A stretch of 64,000 bases of DNA from Endotrypanum monterogeii (Eukaryota; Euglenozoa; Kinetoplastea; Trypanosomatida; Trypanosomatidae), in contig CM007315.1 of assembly GCA_000333855.2 (NCBI GenBank), positions 161,511-225,510 of the forward strand, given 5' to 3'. Each line of letters starts with the position of its first letter. Within the stretch, counting starts at the first letter, position 1. The notes under the pieces were generated by a model, which did no database searches, was not told where the DNA came from, and worked only from the letters and a program-made list of their open reading frames with translations. Both the position numbers and the translations under genes were made by a program. This document shows, piece after piece, positions 19,926-29,589 of this stretch.

Positions 19926-22900
19926 TCACTGGCACACGCCTATCCCCTCTCCTAGCGACACATCTGCCTCCTCTGCTGCGCTCAACATATCTTGGATATA
20001 CTGGTGGTATGTGTCGTTTGTTTCGTACAGAGAAAGAAGCTCACGGTGCAGTCGCTCGTACTCTTCCACTGGCACGGGAATCACTCGCTGTGGAGAACAT
20101 GTGAGGCCCTTAGCGGGGTGTAGCACTGCAAGGATAAAATCACGCAGCTGGGCTTCGGGGAGCAGCAGTGCCACCTTCGACATTAACTCCGAGGGGCCAG
20201 ATACCTCGCCCAGACTCTTAGGGAGAAGCTCGGCTTGCCTCGCCATGAGCAAACCACGCGTTCGGAAGAATGCGTTGAGCAGCTGCACTTCGTTCTCCAG
20301 CGCAGGGCAGCAGTGAGAGACAAGTATGAGTACCGGCAAAATCCCTGCGGAGAGGAAAACGAGCAGTTGTGTGATTGATGTCACCTTGGTGGGCGACGGG
20401 GCACAGCCGACGACAGGAACCGAGCGCGAGAACGCAGGATGAGCACTCGCCGGTGCAGGCCACGCCATGGAGATGCCAAGGGAGGCGAGCGTAGGGCAGG
20501 CAGCGTCCACGGCCTGATCGTGTACTTGCCGAATGCCATCATCCGCCTCTGAGACTGCCTTTTCCATCTCGTACGCCCAACCTAGCAGAAGGTATTCGTG
20601 GCGAGCCACGTACAGCAGTAGAAGCGGGGTGAGGTCGTGCTTTTGAAAGAAACCCAAACACGGCCCCGCAGCCGCAGAGAGCGGTGCTGCCTCAGTCACA
20701 GGATCAGCGAGAAGTTGGTCTTCAGGAGGAATCACTGTGTTGTCGAGAACGTGTGAGAGACTCGCAGCCCACAATGCCAAGTGCGATATTGGAAGGTGGT
20801 CACCAAAAATGTCACTTGCAAAAAGCGCCGTGAGATGAATCCAGCTAGACGGAGGCACGGATGCAGCCCCGTCACTAACAGCTCCCGTCCTGCCCTCTGC
20901 ATCCTCGTCGGGCACCGAAGGCGGTGCGGAGCACTCGCTACACAAGGCCACAAATAAATCATCCGGCGCCTGGGAGTCTGCAGCTTCGCCGTCCCTGAAT
21001 TGTGAGACGTGAAGCAGTATTTTCTGGCAGCAGCGCCACCAGCACGAGCCCTGTGCCGAGGTAGATGCCGCGGGGCAACGCAGGCACACGGACAAAGCAG
21101 CGATAACCAGCGCGTATCCAGTCAGCGGGTCGCGCTCAAGAGCACAACGGTCCCCGAAAAAACCTGCCTTACTCGCCAACAAGTAGAAACACTTGGCCGA
21201 ATCCCCAGGACTCACGAGTGTTCCCCGCACTTGGGCATCCAAGACGTGTTGCAGCTGAAAAAGTAAACGACACCAGGCCCTGGGCAGGCCAAAAGGAGCG
21301 TTCTCTGCCTTCACCAATTTCTCTACTTGGAGAAGAGTGAACCCAATGTGGTATAAGGGGCCGACCGCAGAGATGCGCAGCTGCTCACTTTCACTAAGGT
21401 GGGACCGCACGTAGGTGGAAAACCGCATCGATGAGCCCTCGCCGTGTCCCAGCAACCACTCAGAAACGTCTACGGGATCCGGATAGGTGTTACCTTTGTC
21501 TTCGTGTCGCTCCAGCTCTGAAAAGTCGATTAACGGAAGCAGCGCCCCCGTCGCGCCGCCCTCTCCGACGGCACTGTGCCCATTCACTTCTTTTTCCCCC
21601 CGTGGTAATGGTTTGCAAGTCGATTTTGCTGTCTCCAACTCGTAGGCTAGTGCCTCCACCTGTGCGTCTCGATGTGCCACCAGCCGCTGGACGACCTCCA
21701 ACTCGCTTTCTATTTCGGCTAGGGCAGAGCTACGCTGCTCCAGCTTACGCTGGAGGGCGGTACGCTCTCGACTCACACGCTTCAGTGACTGCTGCAGCCT
21801 GCGCACGTCCGCAGAACTCATGTGCGGCTCTGTCACGTCCTGCTCGTCGTCGTCGCTCACCCTCCGGCTTCTGCCGGGTGCAGCAACTTCATCCAAATAC
21901 ATCTGCCCCTTGGCGCAATTGGCATCCCCGTCGTCCGCATCGCCGTATCTGAGTGCTTTCAGTCGCGTTGCAGCCACTGACCCCACCTTCGACGCGCGTT
22001 CCACAGAAACACCGTCACGCGCCAGCGAACATGAATCCGGGCTGTCGGAGGCGCCCTGGGCTGCCGCCAGTGTGCCAAGCGTGTTCTCTAGTCCAACCCT
22101 CACCTGCGCAGCGTATGTAGCGCGCTCCTCCAGCTCCACCGCGACCCTCTCCTTCGCCTCCTCCAAGGCAAGATAGGCCACCGCCCTCTCCGCTAGAATC
22201 ATGTTGTGGGAGTTGACCAAGGCAGCGGTCTCAGTCTGATGCGCTAACGACAACTCCTCTACCTTGCGCAGCATTGACTCGATCATGCGAGCCTGGGTCT
22301 GCAGCTCTGCCTCCAGCGGACGTAGTTGACTTTCCAGCTCTGCGATGCGTCTGTGCGCGGTTGCCTCGGAGTCCTGGCTGTGAGCTTGCAGCTCTGCGTA
22401 CGCAGTCTGCAGGGCAGAGTGTTCCTCCTGTAAAGCCGCAAGTGCAGCCCCCCTAGCCGCATGCTCCTGATGTAGCTGTGGAGTGTACCTCTGCCCCACG
22501 TCCATTGCTGTGGCTGCAGCCGAGACATCACCGCTTTCCTCGCACATCGCGCCTGCGATGGAGGCGGGGAGAACCCTGGGTGATGCTGAGGCAACCTCCA
22601 CACCGTGCTTCCATTGCAGAATCCCTGTCACTTCCTTCTCCCACGCCCTTTCCTGGTGTTTGTACTGTTCATATCTCTCTGCCAACGCCTTTTCACTCAC
22701 GCGCGCTCGCCGTGCCCACTGCGACTTCTCTGACATGAGCGTCTCCACTGTCTCCTGCATTGCGCGCAGAGCTTTATCTTTCTCCACAGTTTCTTGCTTC
22801 AAACGTGAAGAAACGCTTGCGAGATGTTCCGCGATGGACAGTACAGCGAAGCCGTCGCTTTGCTTTTCTTCCTCGAGGACGTGGATTTCCCGCAACAAAT

Positions 22901-23747
22901 CAGAGACTGGTGCAGAAACTACCTCGGCGCCGCCCGAGTTGGATGCCAGAAGTGGTAGGCACCTAGCCAGGCGATGGAGCATGTCCACTAGCTCCGCCGC
23001 TGTGAGGTGCGAAGTGCTGCAGCCGTCCGGATATGTTGCACCTCGCTCACTGCCGTGTAATGCAGGCGACCCTTCAGAGACCGCATGTTGTAAAACAGAG
23101 GCTTCCCTTGCGACTGAGTCTGACCCCTTCTGCAATTCGCGTACCACGCTGGGGTAGTGTCGCTTCACCTGAATCATTACCGCAAGCGCCGCCTCGTGCA
23201 CGGAGGCCCACGCTCCAGTCTCTAGAACCGAATGCGAGTCGAGTATCGCGGCCCTGCCCGTGCTCTCTACGTCATGGGGAGGCGACTGAGCAAAAAGATT
23301 GGCCCACTCCACGCACTGCCGCTGCAGTCTATTGCGTTCCCTCACAAGGCTCTCCACCTCCTGCTGGCTCTCCAGCAACGCGGCTGCTGAGACCGAAGGG
23401 CATGAAGACCGGCGTGACGCAGGGAGCGTGGCCCAGTCTCCCTGAGGCGGCGAAGGCCCACCGTTGCTGGGGCACTCTGAGGAGGGCACGATCCAAGAAG
23501 AGCCGGGTAGGGGCGGTACTGGAAGAGTATTTGAGGGCAGTGAACACCTTCGCGACGATGCGGAAGATATGTGAGGGGTGGTAGCACCACTGAGAGTAGA
23601 GCACAGCGCTTGCTTCAAGTACTGAATATTCTGCATGTTCTTGGTGTAACGCTCCCTAGCCGCCACTATGCTCGGAACGGCCGGGACATCAGCACCGTTT
23701 GTGCGCGAAAAGGTGCGCCGCTGGTGTGTCGATGGCGTTACCTGCAT
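19926..23747 (-). CDS. Large coiled-coil protein of unknown function
   Basis: A 1,273-aa protein that I cannot assign to a named family. The N-terminal ~130 residues are Ser/Pro-rich. From about residue 295 to 715 it is dominated by Glu/Gln/Ala/Leu-rich heptad sequence typical of long coiled coils, for example ALQEEHSALQTAYAELQ, with a short Ser-rich break. The remaining ~550 residues look globular and helical, with many Leu and Cys and no visible membrane segment. This layout is common among trypanosomatid cytoskeletal and flagellar scaffold proteins, but that is only an analogy. A pyrimidine tract with AG at 23763 and again at 23754 lies just upstream of the ATG, supporting this start. Plus-strand frames of up to 224 codons inside it are taken as shadows. 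Confidence 0.82.
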   Translation of the reverse strand: MQVTPSTHQRRTFSRTNGADVPAVPSIVAARERYTKNMQNIQYLKQALCSTLSGATTPHISSASSRRCSLPSNTLPVPPLPGSSWIVPSSECPSNGGPSPPQGDWATLPASRRSSCPSVSAAALLESQQEVESLVRERNRLQRQCVEWANLFAQSPPHDVESTGRAAILDSHSVLETGAWASVHEAALAVMIQVKRHYPSVVRELQKGSDSVAREASVLQHAVSEGSPALHGSERGATYPDGCSTSHLTAAELVDMLHRLARCLPLLASNSGGAEVVSAPVSDLLREIHVLEEEKQSDGFAVLSIAEHLASVSSRLKQETVEKDKALRAMQETVETLMSEKSQWARRARVSEKALAERYEQYKHQERAWEKEVTGILQWKHGVEVASASPRVLPASIAGAMCEESGDVSAAATAMDVGQRYTPQLHQEHAARGAALAALQEEHSALQTAYAELQAHSQDSEATAHRRIAELESQLRPLEAELQTQARMIESMLRKVEELSLAHQTETAALVNSHNMILAERAVAYLALEEAKERVAVELEERATYAAQVRVGLENTLGTLAAAQGASDSPDSCSLARDGVSVERASKVGSVAATRLKALRYGDADDGDANCAKGQMYLDEVAAPGRSRRVSDDDEQDVTEPHMSSADVRRLQQSLKRVSRERTALQRKLEQRSSALAEIESELEVVQRLVAHRDAQVEALAYELETAKSTCKPLPRGEKEVNGHSAVGEGGATGALLPLIDFSELERHEDKGNTYPDPVDVSEWLLGHGEGSSMRFSTYVRSHLSESEQLRISAVGPLYHIGFTLLQVEKLVKAENAPFGLPRAWCRLLFQLQHVLDAQVRGTLVSPGDSAKCFYLLASKAGFFGDRCALERDPLTGYALVIAALSVCLRCPAASTSAQGSCWWRCCQKILLHVSQFRDGEAADSQAPDDLFVALCSECSAPPSVPDEDAEGRTGAVSDGAASVPPSSWIHLTALFASDIFGDHLPISHLALWAASLSHVLDNTVIPPEDQLLADPVTEAAPLSAAAGPCLGFFQKHDLTPLLLLYVARHEYLLLGWAYEMEKAVSEADDGIRQVHDQAVDAACPTLASLGISMAWPAPASAHPAFSRSVPVVGCAPSPTKVTSITQLLVFLSAGILPVLILVSHCCPALENEVQLLNAFFRTRGLLMARQAELLPKSLGEVSGPSELMSKVALLLPEAQLRDFILAVLHPAKGLTCSPQRVIPVPVEEYERLHRELLSLYETNDTYHQYIQDMLSAAEEADVSLGEGIGVCQ

Positions 23748-24651
23748 GATGACCTGCCGATCCTACGAGGTGAAAGGACGAGCAAGCAATGAGATATTAA
23801 TAGAAAACAAAAAAAAAGGTGCGGGTGTTGGCGATGCGCTTAACTGCGGCTCCTTCGCCAACCGAATGTTATGGTCTATGCACGTTCCGAGCAGATCTGT
23901 GAAACAGACTGTACTCTCGGTGTCGCCGATGTGTATGTATATAATGCGAAAGAATACCTTCCTAATGGATGTTGCGAAACAAGAGGAGGAATACGAAAGT
24001 GGCAATGCTAGCAGCAGTGCAAAGCATGGATGCACCCAACTCCGTGTTGGTTTGAGAAATCGAGTGTGTCGCTGACCCTCGTAATTGTGAAGTGCAGATG
24101 CATCAAAACGGGCGAAACCATTGAAGAATTTGGCACACTACCCAAGTTGCAGAGGACGTGCCAGAGGGTACACACCAGGAATGATATCAAGGGAAAACTA
24201 TACGCTCTTGTCTCCAGAACAGGGATAAAAAACGGCAGGTGAACAAAAACAAACAAACCCAAGAACGGGTAAACAAAAAAAAAATTGTGCTACGAGCTAG
24301 ATGAAAGGCCAGCAAGGCTTCTCAGCTGCGCGCATTCACGAATCCTTGAGTCCAATATGACGACAGCTGTGATTGTGTAGTAGAAACACACCGTCGCTGG
24401 GGAAATAGAAGAGGAGAGAATTTGTAGGCGGGGCTTTCGCAGAGAAACAATCCTATAAAATCCCACGGGAGGGGCACACCTTTCCCCAGCAACGGGACAC
24501 CTTCAGCACTCTGTACCCTCTTGAGCAACGGGCAACTGATCGATATACTTTTCCTTCACAGAAGAAGGGGCAATACTGCACGCAGGTTGGTGCCAACAAG
24601 AAGGAAAAATATACAAGTTGTTCAGAAATAGCCTCGGGTGTAGCCTACATT
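23748..24651. other. Intergenic region, 3' flank of mevalonate kinase
   Basis: No gene or notable repeat is seen apart from short A runs. Confidence 0.6.
23763..23764 (-). promoter_or_regulatory. Predicted spliced-leader acceptor for the coiled-coil gene
   Basis: The minus strand has a T run, then CTTTCACCTCGTAG with AG here, 15 nt before the ATG at 23747. A second AG at 23754-23755 is also possible. Confidence 0.5.
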
Positions 24652-25641
24652 CTAGAGGCTTGCTGCCAAAGAGGGCGTCACAGTGTACTTCCAAATGTAC
24701 TTTGCCTCGCTGCAGCCAGCCTTTAGACCGTCCACAATGGTGTCACGGTGCTTGCTCGACGATGCCAAGGCTACGACTATGCCGCCACGACCTGTGCCGG
24801 ACAATTTTGCCCCTAAAGCACCAAGGGCACGGCACCCCCGCACAATCGACTCAAGCTCAGGGCACGAGATATCAATCTGGCAGCAAAGATCGTGGTTGGC
24901 GTTCATCAGCTGCCCCACAGACTGGAGGTCACCCTTCTGCAAAGCGCCACGTGCCTGGGAGACGATGTGTGTATACTGGTCGCAGAGGCGCTGAAACTTC
25001 TCCGGCTCCCTCTCCTTCATCTGACGCACGTCGTTAACAACCTTGGTGGTGCTGGCAGAGATACCGGTGCTCACGACAACCAGGTGGAGGCACTGCTGCA
25101 ATGGAATCGACTTGAAAAATGATTTTCCATTCTGGCGACGGTACGAGATGAGACCACCGAACGTGGCCGCTGTGTTATCCACACCGCTCGGTGTCCCATG
25201 GTAGCCGCCCTCTCCGACAAACGCGCTCTGATTCACCTGGTCCTCGGTCAACTTGAGGTTGTAAAGCTCACTCAAGGCGCGTGAGAAGGAGACGACGTCG
25301 CTGGCAGAAGCACCGATGCCGCTGCTCGGCACCAGGGGCCCGCCGAGGTACATCTTCAGCCCATCGCGAGACAGATCCACCTGCAGGTGATCGAGAACGA
25401 GCTGGTGAGCCTTTTTCTGCTCTTCGCGCTTCTGAGTTATGTAGCCAGGGATGGCAGGACGCCTGTCATCCACTTGGAGCCCTGGGACGCCCGCGGTTAC
25501 TTCCAGTCGACACTCTGTATACTCGCTGATGCCGGCAACAATCGCTTCAACACCGTACACGACAAAGTGTTCACCAAAGAGAATCACTTTGCCATAGCCA
25601 ATGTGCTTACCGGTCGTCTTGCTTTTGAGAGGCTTTGGCAT
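24652..25641 (-). CDS. MVK: Mevalonate kinase
   Basis: Mevalonate kinase phosphorylates mevalonate with ATP, an early committed step toward isoprenoids, ergosterol and dolichol. The 329-aa product is a GHMP kinase with all three motifs. They are GKVILFGEHFVVYG at about residues 17-30, the glycine/serine ATP loop PSSGIGASAS at 105-114, and KLSGTGRGG near 280. GTPSGVDN at 149-156 supplies the catalytic Asp. The open frame runs another 80 codons upstream, but those residues are hydrophobic and unrelated to the family. The ATG at 25641 gives the length I recall for the Leishmania enzyme and follows a pyrimidine-rich stretch. The C-terminus AASL is not a canonical PTS1, so glycosomal import cannot be read from it. 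Confidence 0.97.
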   Translation of the reverse strand: MPKPLKSKTTGKHIGYGKVILFGEHFVVYGVEAIVAGISEYTECRLEVTAGVPGLQVDDRRPAIPGYITQKREEQKKAHQLVLDHLQVDLSRDGLKMYLGGPLVPSSGIGASASDVVSFSRALSELYNLKLTEDQVNQSAFVGEGGYHGTPSGVDNTAATFGGLISYRRQNGKSFFKSIPLQQCLHLVVVSTGISASTTKVVNDVRQMKEREPEKFQRLCDQYTHIVSQARGALQKGDLQSVGQLMNANHDLCCQIDISCPELESIVRGCRALGALGAKLSGTGRGGIVVALASSSKHRDTIVDGLKAGCSEAKYIWKYTVTPSLAASL

Positions 25642-27104
25642 GGTGATGTGGAGAGAAATGAGAGGCGGAGAAGTAGTTTGGTTTTGGTAAAAGAAGGATG
25701 CAATGGAGCTCACGAAGAGCACCGATCGGTTGTAAAGCCTAGAGTAATGAACTAGATGAATGATACTGATGCAATGTAGGTGACAGCTTTGAGGCCACAG
25801 AAAACTACGGTGTTCCTCCAAAATAAGTAAAGAGAGAGTTGGGGTGTATGCGTAAGAGTTGTGGCATCCTGAGCAGGTCATCTAGGAAACAACTGTATTG
25901 ATAAAAGCTGGTCCAGGCGCCTCACTAGTGAGCTGTTTTCCGCACAGTCGCGAGCTCAATGCCTGTCGCCAGTGCGATTCACCTAATAGAAGCGCACATG
26001 GTTGTAAAAGAGCCTCAGCCACTTGTGATAAAGGTCGATGACCTGAGAAACTGTGGCTCTTCCCTCGACGAGCAGACGGCATCAGCTGATGGACAACAAA
26101 GCGGGGAAGAAACATGTTGTGTAAGCAACAGACGCTCTTTTTCACATACTACCACCACCACCCAATTCGACACGTGATGCACGTCATTAGCGACTGGCAT
26201 TAACACCATGCTCATAATTTCCAATGGCTCCTGTCACTAAGGCTCGGGAACTGTGATACCGATGGGTTGCTAGTAGACTTTGATGAGGCAGCTTGAAATA
26301 GCACGCGCAAGAAAAGAGTTTACGATCGGCCATGTCGAGTGGTGTGCTAGAGCAACAACGCTTTATCCCCTGCGATTGTACGTTTTCCTTACCCTAACGC
26401 GTGTGCAAGGAAGACATGAGATGCATGAAACACCCACAAACAGCACCGTATCTTCGATGCTACAGTACGTAGGAGCGGAGGGTTACAAAATGAAAAGAGT
26501 GCACGGAAACAAGCTTCATTACAGTTTAAAGAGAGAACTCAGGTATAACACAAATAAAAGCTGTGCACTACTCATATTTGCCAGTTCCTCGGCCAAATGG
26601 GTCGGGGCGACATCGTCTCTGGAATCCATGGAAGTCAGGTGCTCGACAGACTTCTTGTACTGTGTGGTTTCTTCGCACACATGACGACCAGGGTGCGAGT
26701 ACCAGGACAATATTTAAGGGATTAGAAAGGAAGAAAAACACTGAAAGCAAACGGGAGGAAAATCTGTTTTTACAGAGGAAAAAACACAAAATCGACGCTA
26801 CACTCCATCAGATGGCTTGCACCTGCATCGGAACATGAGTATAGGGCAGATGTCAAGTGAATCGACCATAATCACGTGCAGACCCCAGCGGAGTGTCACC
26901 AGCGTAATTAAGCCGAAAATGATACAGCGAACAAGGACAGGTCGACCACTAAAAAAGGGTGAAGAGAGACGATTTACAACAAGTCTCACAAGAGCAAACT
27001 TCTACTTGGACAAATTCAGTGATGCTATATCAGCAGTATCGGCATCGAAAAATAAAAAGAGACACAGCAGAATACCAAGGAATCAGATCTTTACCTCCTG
27101 TACT
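25642..27104. other. Intergenic region between mevalonate kinase and permease 1
   Basis: No gene is seen. The sequence is less repetitive than the other gaps; short frames lack codon bias or recognisable motifs. Confidence 0.6.
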
Positions 27105-28523
27105 TTAGCTACCCACGGCACTGTAGATCGTGGCACCAGTACCAAAGACAATGGCCAGCACACCACCAATCAAAATCAGATAAGTGCAGCAGTAGTTAAT
27201 TACGCCAACAGAACGGAGCGACCACCCTCCGGCATACATGACGAACAAAGCAGGAAGGATGAACCCAACAAACCCACCGCAGACGCCTCCGGTGAATCCG
27301 AAAACAATGTTTACGTTCGGAACGAAGAGTCCAAGCATCAGCACGGCGACCGCCAGGGAAACAGCAGCAAGAAGATATTTCCAATACGTCACGGTATAAG
27401 GATCCCAGCCTGCGAGGGGAAAGAGGGCACTGCGGCACGCGTTGTTTAAAAGACCAAAGGAAGCACAAACCTTGATGAAAACCCCAACATAACTCACAAA
27501 CACTTGTGGTTCAGCGATCGGGTTGTAGGATAATAAAATGGAGCCATTAATCTCACCCACATCGAGATACCCGAAGAGGCCAGTGATGTAGTACAGGAGG
27601 CCGCAGATCACCATGCTAATAGTCGCACATACGGTGAAGCGGCGCAGACTGCGAGGTCGCATCTCAAGAGCCACCTCCACACAGTTGATCTGACACATGT
27701 AGGAGAAGATGAACACACCGAGGCCTTGAACAGCTACATTGTCTGTATTGATCAGTTTTGTTGCAGGACGAGGGTTCTCCTTCATCCCATTCATAGCACT
27801 GTGAGTGACAACCACGAGCGCAAAGTACAGGATAAAAATCATGCCAAAAGCGGAAACGTAACGAAGCGAGTTAATCTGACGAGGCAAAACGAGCGGAAAC
27901 ATAAAAACTATCCAAAAGCCACTCGTCAGGAGCTTGATACCCAAGGAGGTGAGTAAAAAGGGTGGTGTCGACTCGAAGGAAGTGAGAATCGGCTTAAGCA
28001 GGTCCCCAATGGTAACGACATAGGCTACTGAGCCACCGAAAGTGTGTAGCGCGCGAATCATCGCGACAAAGATGTCAGCGCGGGGATGCAAAAGATGTTT
28101 GGCCATTTCCTCGAAGGAGCGCAGACCTGTTTTTTCAGACACCTGGACGAGAAGTCGCATCGAGTACACCGTCTCCGCTGTGATCAGTAGGAGGTAAAGT
28201 GTTGCCATGATGATGCCCACACTGTGAAATGCGGCAGGTAGACCCAGGATACCAGCGCCAATGCTGGTGGAGGCCATGTTGAAGCCACTCGAGAGCATAC
28301 CTCCAGACGGAATCATAATCTGGAGTAGCCGACTGATAGTGTAGAGGTCGCAACTACCTCTGTTTTGACTCTCGAAGTCGTCATCCTGAGAGGCCTGTGC
28401 GGGTAGATTTTTGCCATGGGGGAGATCAAGTTCTGTGAGTTCTTGACTGTGTACCTCGGCCTCTCGCGTGGCATCTCCCTTTAGTGAGGTAGTCGACCTC
28501 GACCTTGGTGTTAATAGTTGCAT
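27105..28523 (-). CDS. Amino-acid permease 1 (AAAP family)
   Basis: This 472-aa multi-pass protein belongs to the amino acid/auxin permease family, which imports amino acids by proton coupling. A hydrophilic N-terminus of about 75 residues precedes the first membrane helix, which has the family signature NMASTSIGAGILGLP (about 82-96). About ten further helices follow, with conserved elements shared with the two paralogs to the right, such as FPLVLPRQINSLRYVS and the C-terminal GTGATIYSA. The substrate cannot be read from the sequence; Leishmania members include arginine, lysine and proline/alanine carriers. It is the last of three tandem paralogs, separated from the next by the U2/tRNA-Ala cluster. 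A pyrimidine tract with AG at 28583 precedes the start. Confidence 0.93.
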   Translation of the reverse strand: MQLLTPRSRSTTSLKGDATREAEVHSQELTELDLPHGKNLPAQASQDDDFESQNRGSCDLYTISRLLQIMIPSGGMLSSGFNMASTSIGAGILGLPAAFHSVGIIMATLYLLLITAETVYSMRLLVQVSEKTGLRSFEEMAKHLLHPRADIFVAMIRALHTFGGSVAYVVTIGDLLKPILTSFESTPPFLLTSLGIKLLTSGFWIVFMFPLVLPRQINSLRYVSAFGMIFILYFALVVVTHSAMNGMKENPRPATKLINTDNVAVQGLGVFIFSYMCQINCVEVALEMRPRSLRRFTVCATISMVICGLLYYITGLFGYLDVGEINGSILLSYNPIAEPQVFVSYVGVFIKVCASFGLLNNACRSALFPLAGWDPYTVTYWKYLLAAVSLAVAVLMLGLFVPNVNIVFGFTGGVCGGFVGFILPALFVMYAGGWSLRSVGVINYCCTYLILIGGVLAIVFGTGATIYSAVGS

Positions 28524-29134
28524 GTAAGCTATGTGTTGTTGAGGAATGATGTGTTAGTTCTGCGAGACGGGTGTAGATTAAGCTGTGTTGGAAAGGAGAA
28601 TGGGAGAAAAAGGTGAGAGGTAATGTTTCTATCTTCTTTCATGGAGTTTGCATGCACTCATCATATGTGAGGTTTTCCTGTTCCGAGGGGATACGTAGCG
28701 GCAGTGAGACCCTGAATCGACAGGCTGGGGCTGAAAATTGCCTTATTGTGAAAGCTGTGGCCAAGGTTGGCGGCTGCCGTTGAGGGAAGCAGTTTCCTCT
28801 GAGTTGGGGAATGCATTTGCTAGTCTCATGAATTGATGGAACGTGGCTCTACAGCGCCTCATTCATCTGGCAACTTAATCTAACTGTCGGCCAGTTGTTG
28901 CGGGGGATGGCTGCCTGGCGCTGGTGCTTGGGGCCGCGGGTGTTTGTTTGGTGGGGTGTGGGGGGGGGGTGAGGGGGGGCTGCGTATACCTATGAGAAAA
29001 CTCAGCAACGGAGCAGAGTCACTTGGCCCCCCCCCCCCCGCCTTCCTTCCCCACTCAAAACATGGTTTCACATCGAGTAATGAGGATGATCTTTACCTGT
29101 TTTTTTTGTTGAGCTAGTCGCCACAGCTGCGGTG
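28524..29134. other. Gap between permease 1 and the U2 terminator
   Basis: No protein gene is seen. It holds the permease 5' flank and short C/G runs near 28950-29040. I looked for further small RNAs and recognised none. Confidence 0.5.
28583..28584 (-). promoter_or_regulatory. Predicted spliced-leader acceptor for permease 1
   Basis: The minus strand reads TTTTTCTCCCATTCTCCTTTCC and then CAACACAG, with AG here, about 60 nt upstream of the ATG at 28523. Confidence 0.6.
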
Positions 29135-29146
29135 AAAAAAAAAAAA
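29135..29146 (-). terminator. Pol III T-run terminator of U2
   Basis: Twelve A on the plus strand make a T12 run on the minus strand immediately after the U2 3' end, which is the usual Pol III stop signal. Confidence 0.85.
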
Positions 29147-29293
29147 GTGAAGTTGTTCCCCTGGAACGGTGGAACTCCAGGGAAGCAACCTTGGGCTTAT
29201 AATTTCAATTCCTTTGCCCGAAGGCAGTATCAGGAGTTACTCTGATAAGAACAGTTTATAAACATGATCTTAGCTAAATAGCCGAGAAGATAT
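29147..29293 (-). ncRNA. U2: U2 small nuclear RNA
   Basis: U2 pairs with the branch region of pre-mRNA and is needed for both trans-splicing of the spliced leader and cis-splicing. The minus strand begins ATATCTTCTCGGCTATTTAG at 29293, continues into CTAAGATCA, and then GTTCTTATCAG of stem-loop IIa; these are the most conserved U2 blocks. The GUAGUA branch-recognition sequence of other eukaryotes is replaced, as is known for trypanosome U2. The 3' part folds into a 7-bp hairpin, CCCTGGA/TCCAGGG, at 29159-29182. The span of about 147 nt up to the T run matches the ~148 nt of trypanosome U2. The exact 3' end is inferred from the terminator. Confidence 0.95.
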
Positions 29294-29397
29294 GATAATT
29301 GGTCCTGAATTATGATGATGCATCATTATTTTTTGAAGTTGACGCTTTGCTGTTGTTGGCGGTAGTGGATGATTCGAATTTATTGGCTTTCGTGGTA

Positions 29398-29409
29398 TGA
29401 TTCAGAGGG
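29398..29409 (+). promoter_or_regulatory. Extragenic Pol III A box for U2
   Basis: TGATTCAGAGGG resembles the tRNA A box and lies about 105 bp upstream of the U2 5' end, on the opposite strand. Trypanosome U-snRNA and 7SL genes use A and B boxes placed like this, usually belonging to a divergent tRNA gene; here the surrounding sequence is not a foldable tRNA. Confidence 0.7.
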
Positions 29410-29442
29410 TAAATTGCCTGCTCTGTGGCAGCGTTTCGTCAT

Positions 29443-29454
29443 GGGTTCAACTCC
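29443..29454 (+). promoter_or_regulatory. Extragenic Pol III B box for U2
   Basis: GGGTTCAACTCC closely matches the B-box consensus GGTTCGANTCC. It lies 34 bp beyond the A box and about 150 bp from the U2 start. Confidence 0.75.
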
Positions 29455-29507
29455 TCTGGTGGCACTGTCTTTGTTTCTATTTCACAAATACGACGACCAA
29501 CGTCGTC

Positions 29508-29580
29508 GGGGATGTAGCTCAGATGGTAGAGCGACCGCTTAGCATGCGGTAGGTATTGGGATCGATACCCAACTTCTCCA
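29508..29580 (+). tRNA. tRNA-Ala (AGC anticodon)
   Basis: The 73-nt sequence starts GGGGATGTAGCTCAGA and ends ACTTCTCCA. It folds as a cloverleaf: acceptor GGGGATG/CTTCTCC, D stem GCTC/GAGC, anticodon stem ACCGC/GCGGT with loop TTAGCAT giving anticodon AGC, and T stem TTGGG/CCCAA. The G3:U70 pair that identifies alanine tRNAs is present. One acceptor pair (position 6 with 67) is T:T. CCA is added after transcription, as expected in eukaryotes. It is transcribed opposite to the protein genes. Confidence 0.96.
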
Positions 29581-29582
29581 AC

Positions 29583-29589
29583 TTTTTTT
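29583..29589 (+). terminator. Pol III T-run terminator of tRNA-Ala
   Basis: Seven T beginning two bases after the tRNA discriminator base. Confidence 0.85.

Noticed and set aside
22483..23157. 224-codon plus-strand frame
   Set aside because: Antisense shadow of the long coiled-coil gene.
24652..25881. Longer mevalonate kinase start at 25881
   Set aside because: The extra 80 residues are hydrophobic and unlike the family; the ATG at 25641 gives the normal length.
28851..29134. Further small RNA genes left of U2
   Set aside because: No conserved tRNA, snRNA or box C/D pattern could be recognised; covariance search would be needed.
29391..29467. Apparent tRNA gene or tRNA pseudogene before tRNA-Ala
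   Set aside because: A T-arm-like GGTTCAACTCC and a D-arm-like stretch are present, but the acceptor ends do not pair and the anticodon stem gives only four pairs with a shifted loop. Position relative to U2 explains it as A and B boxes.
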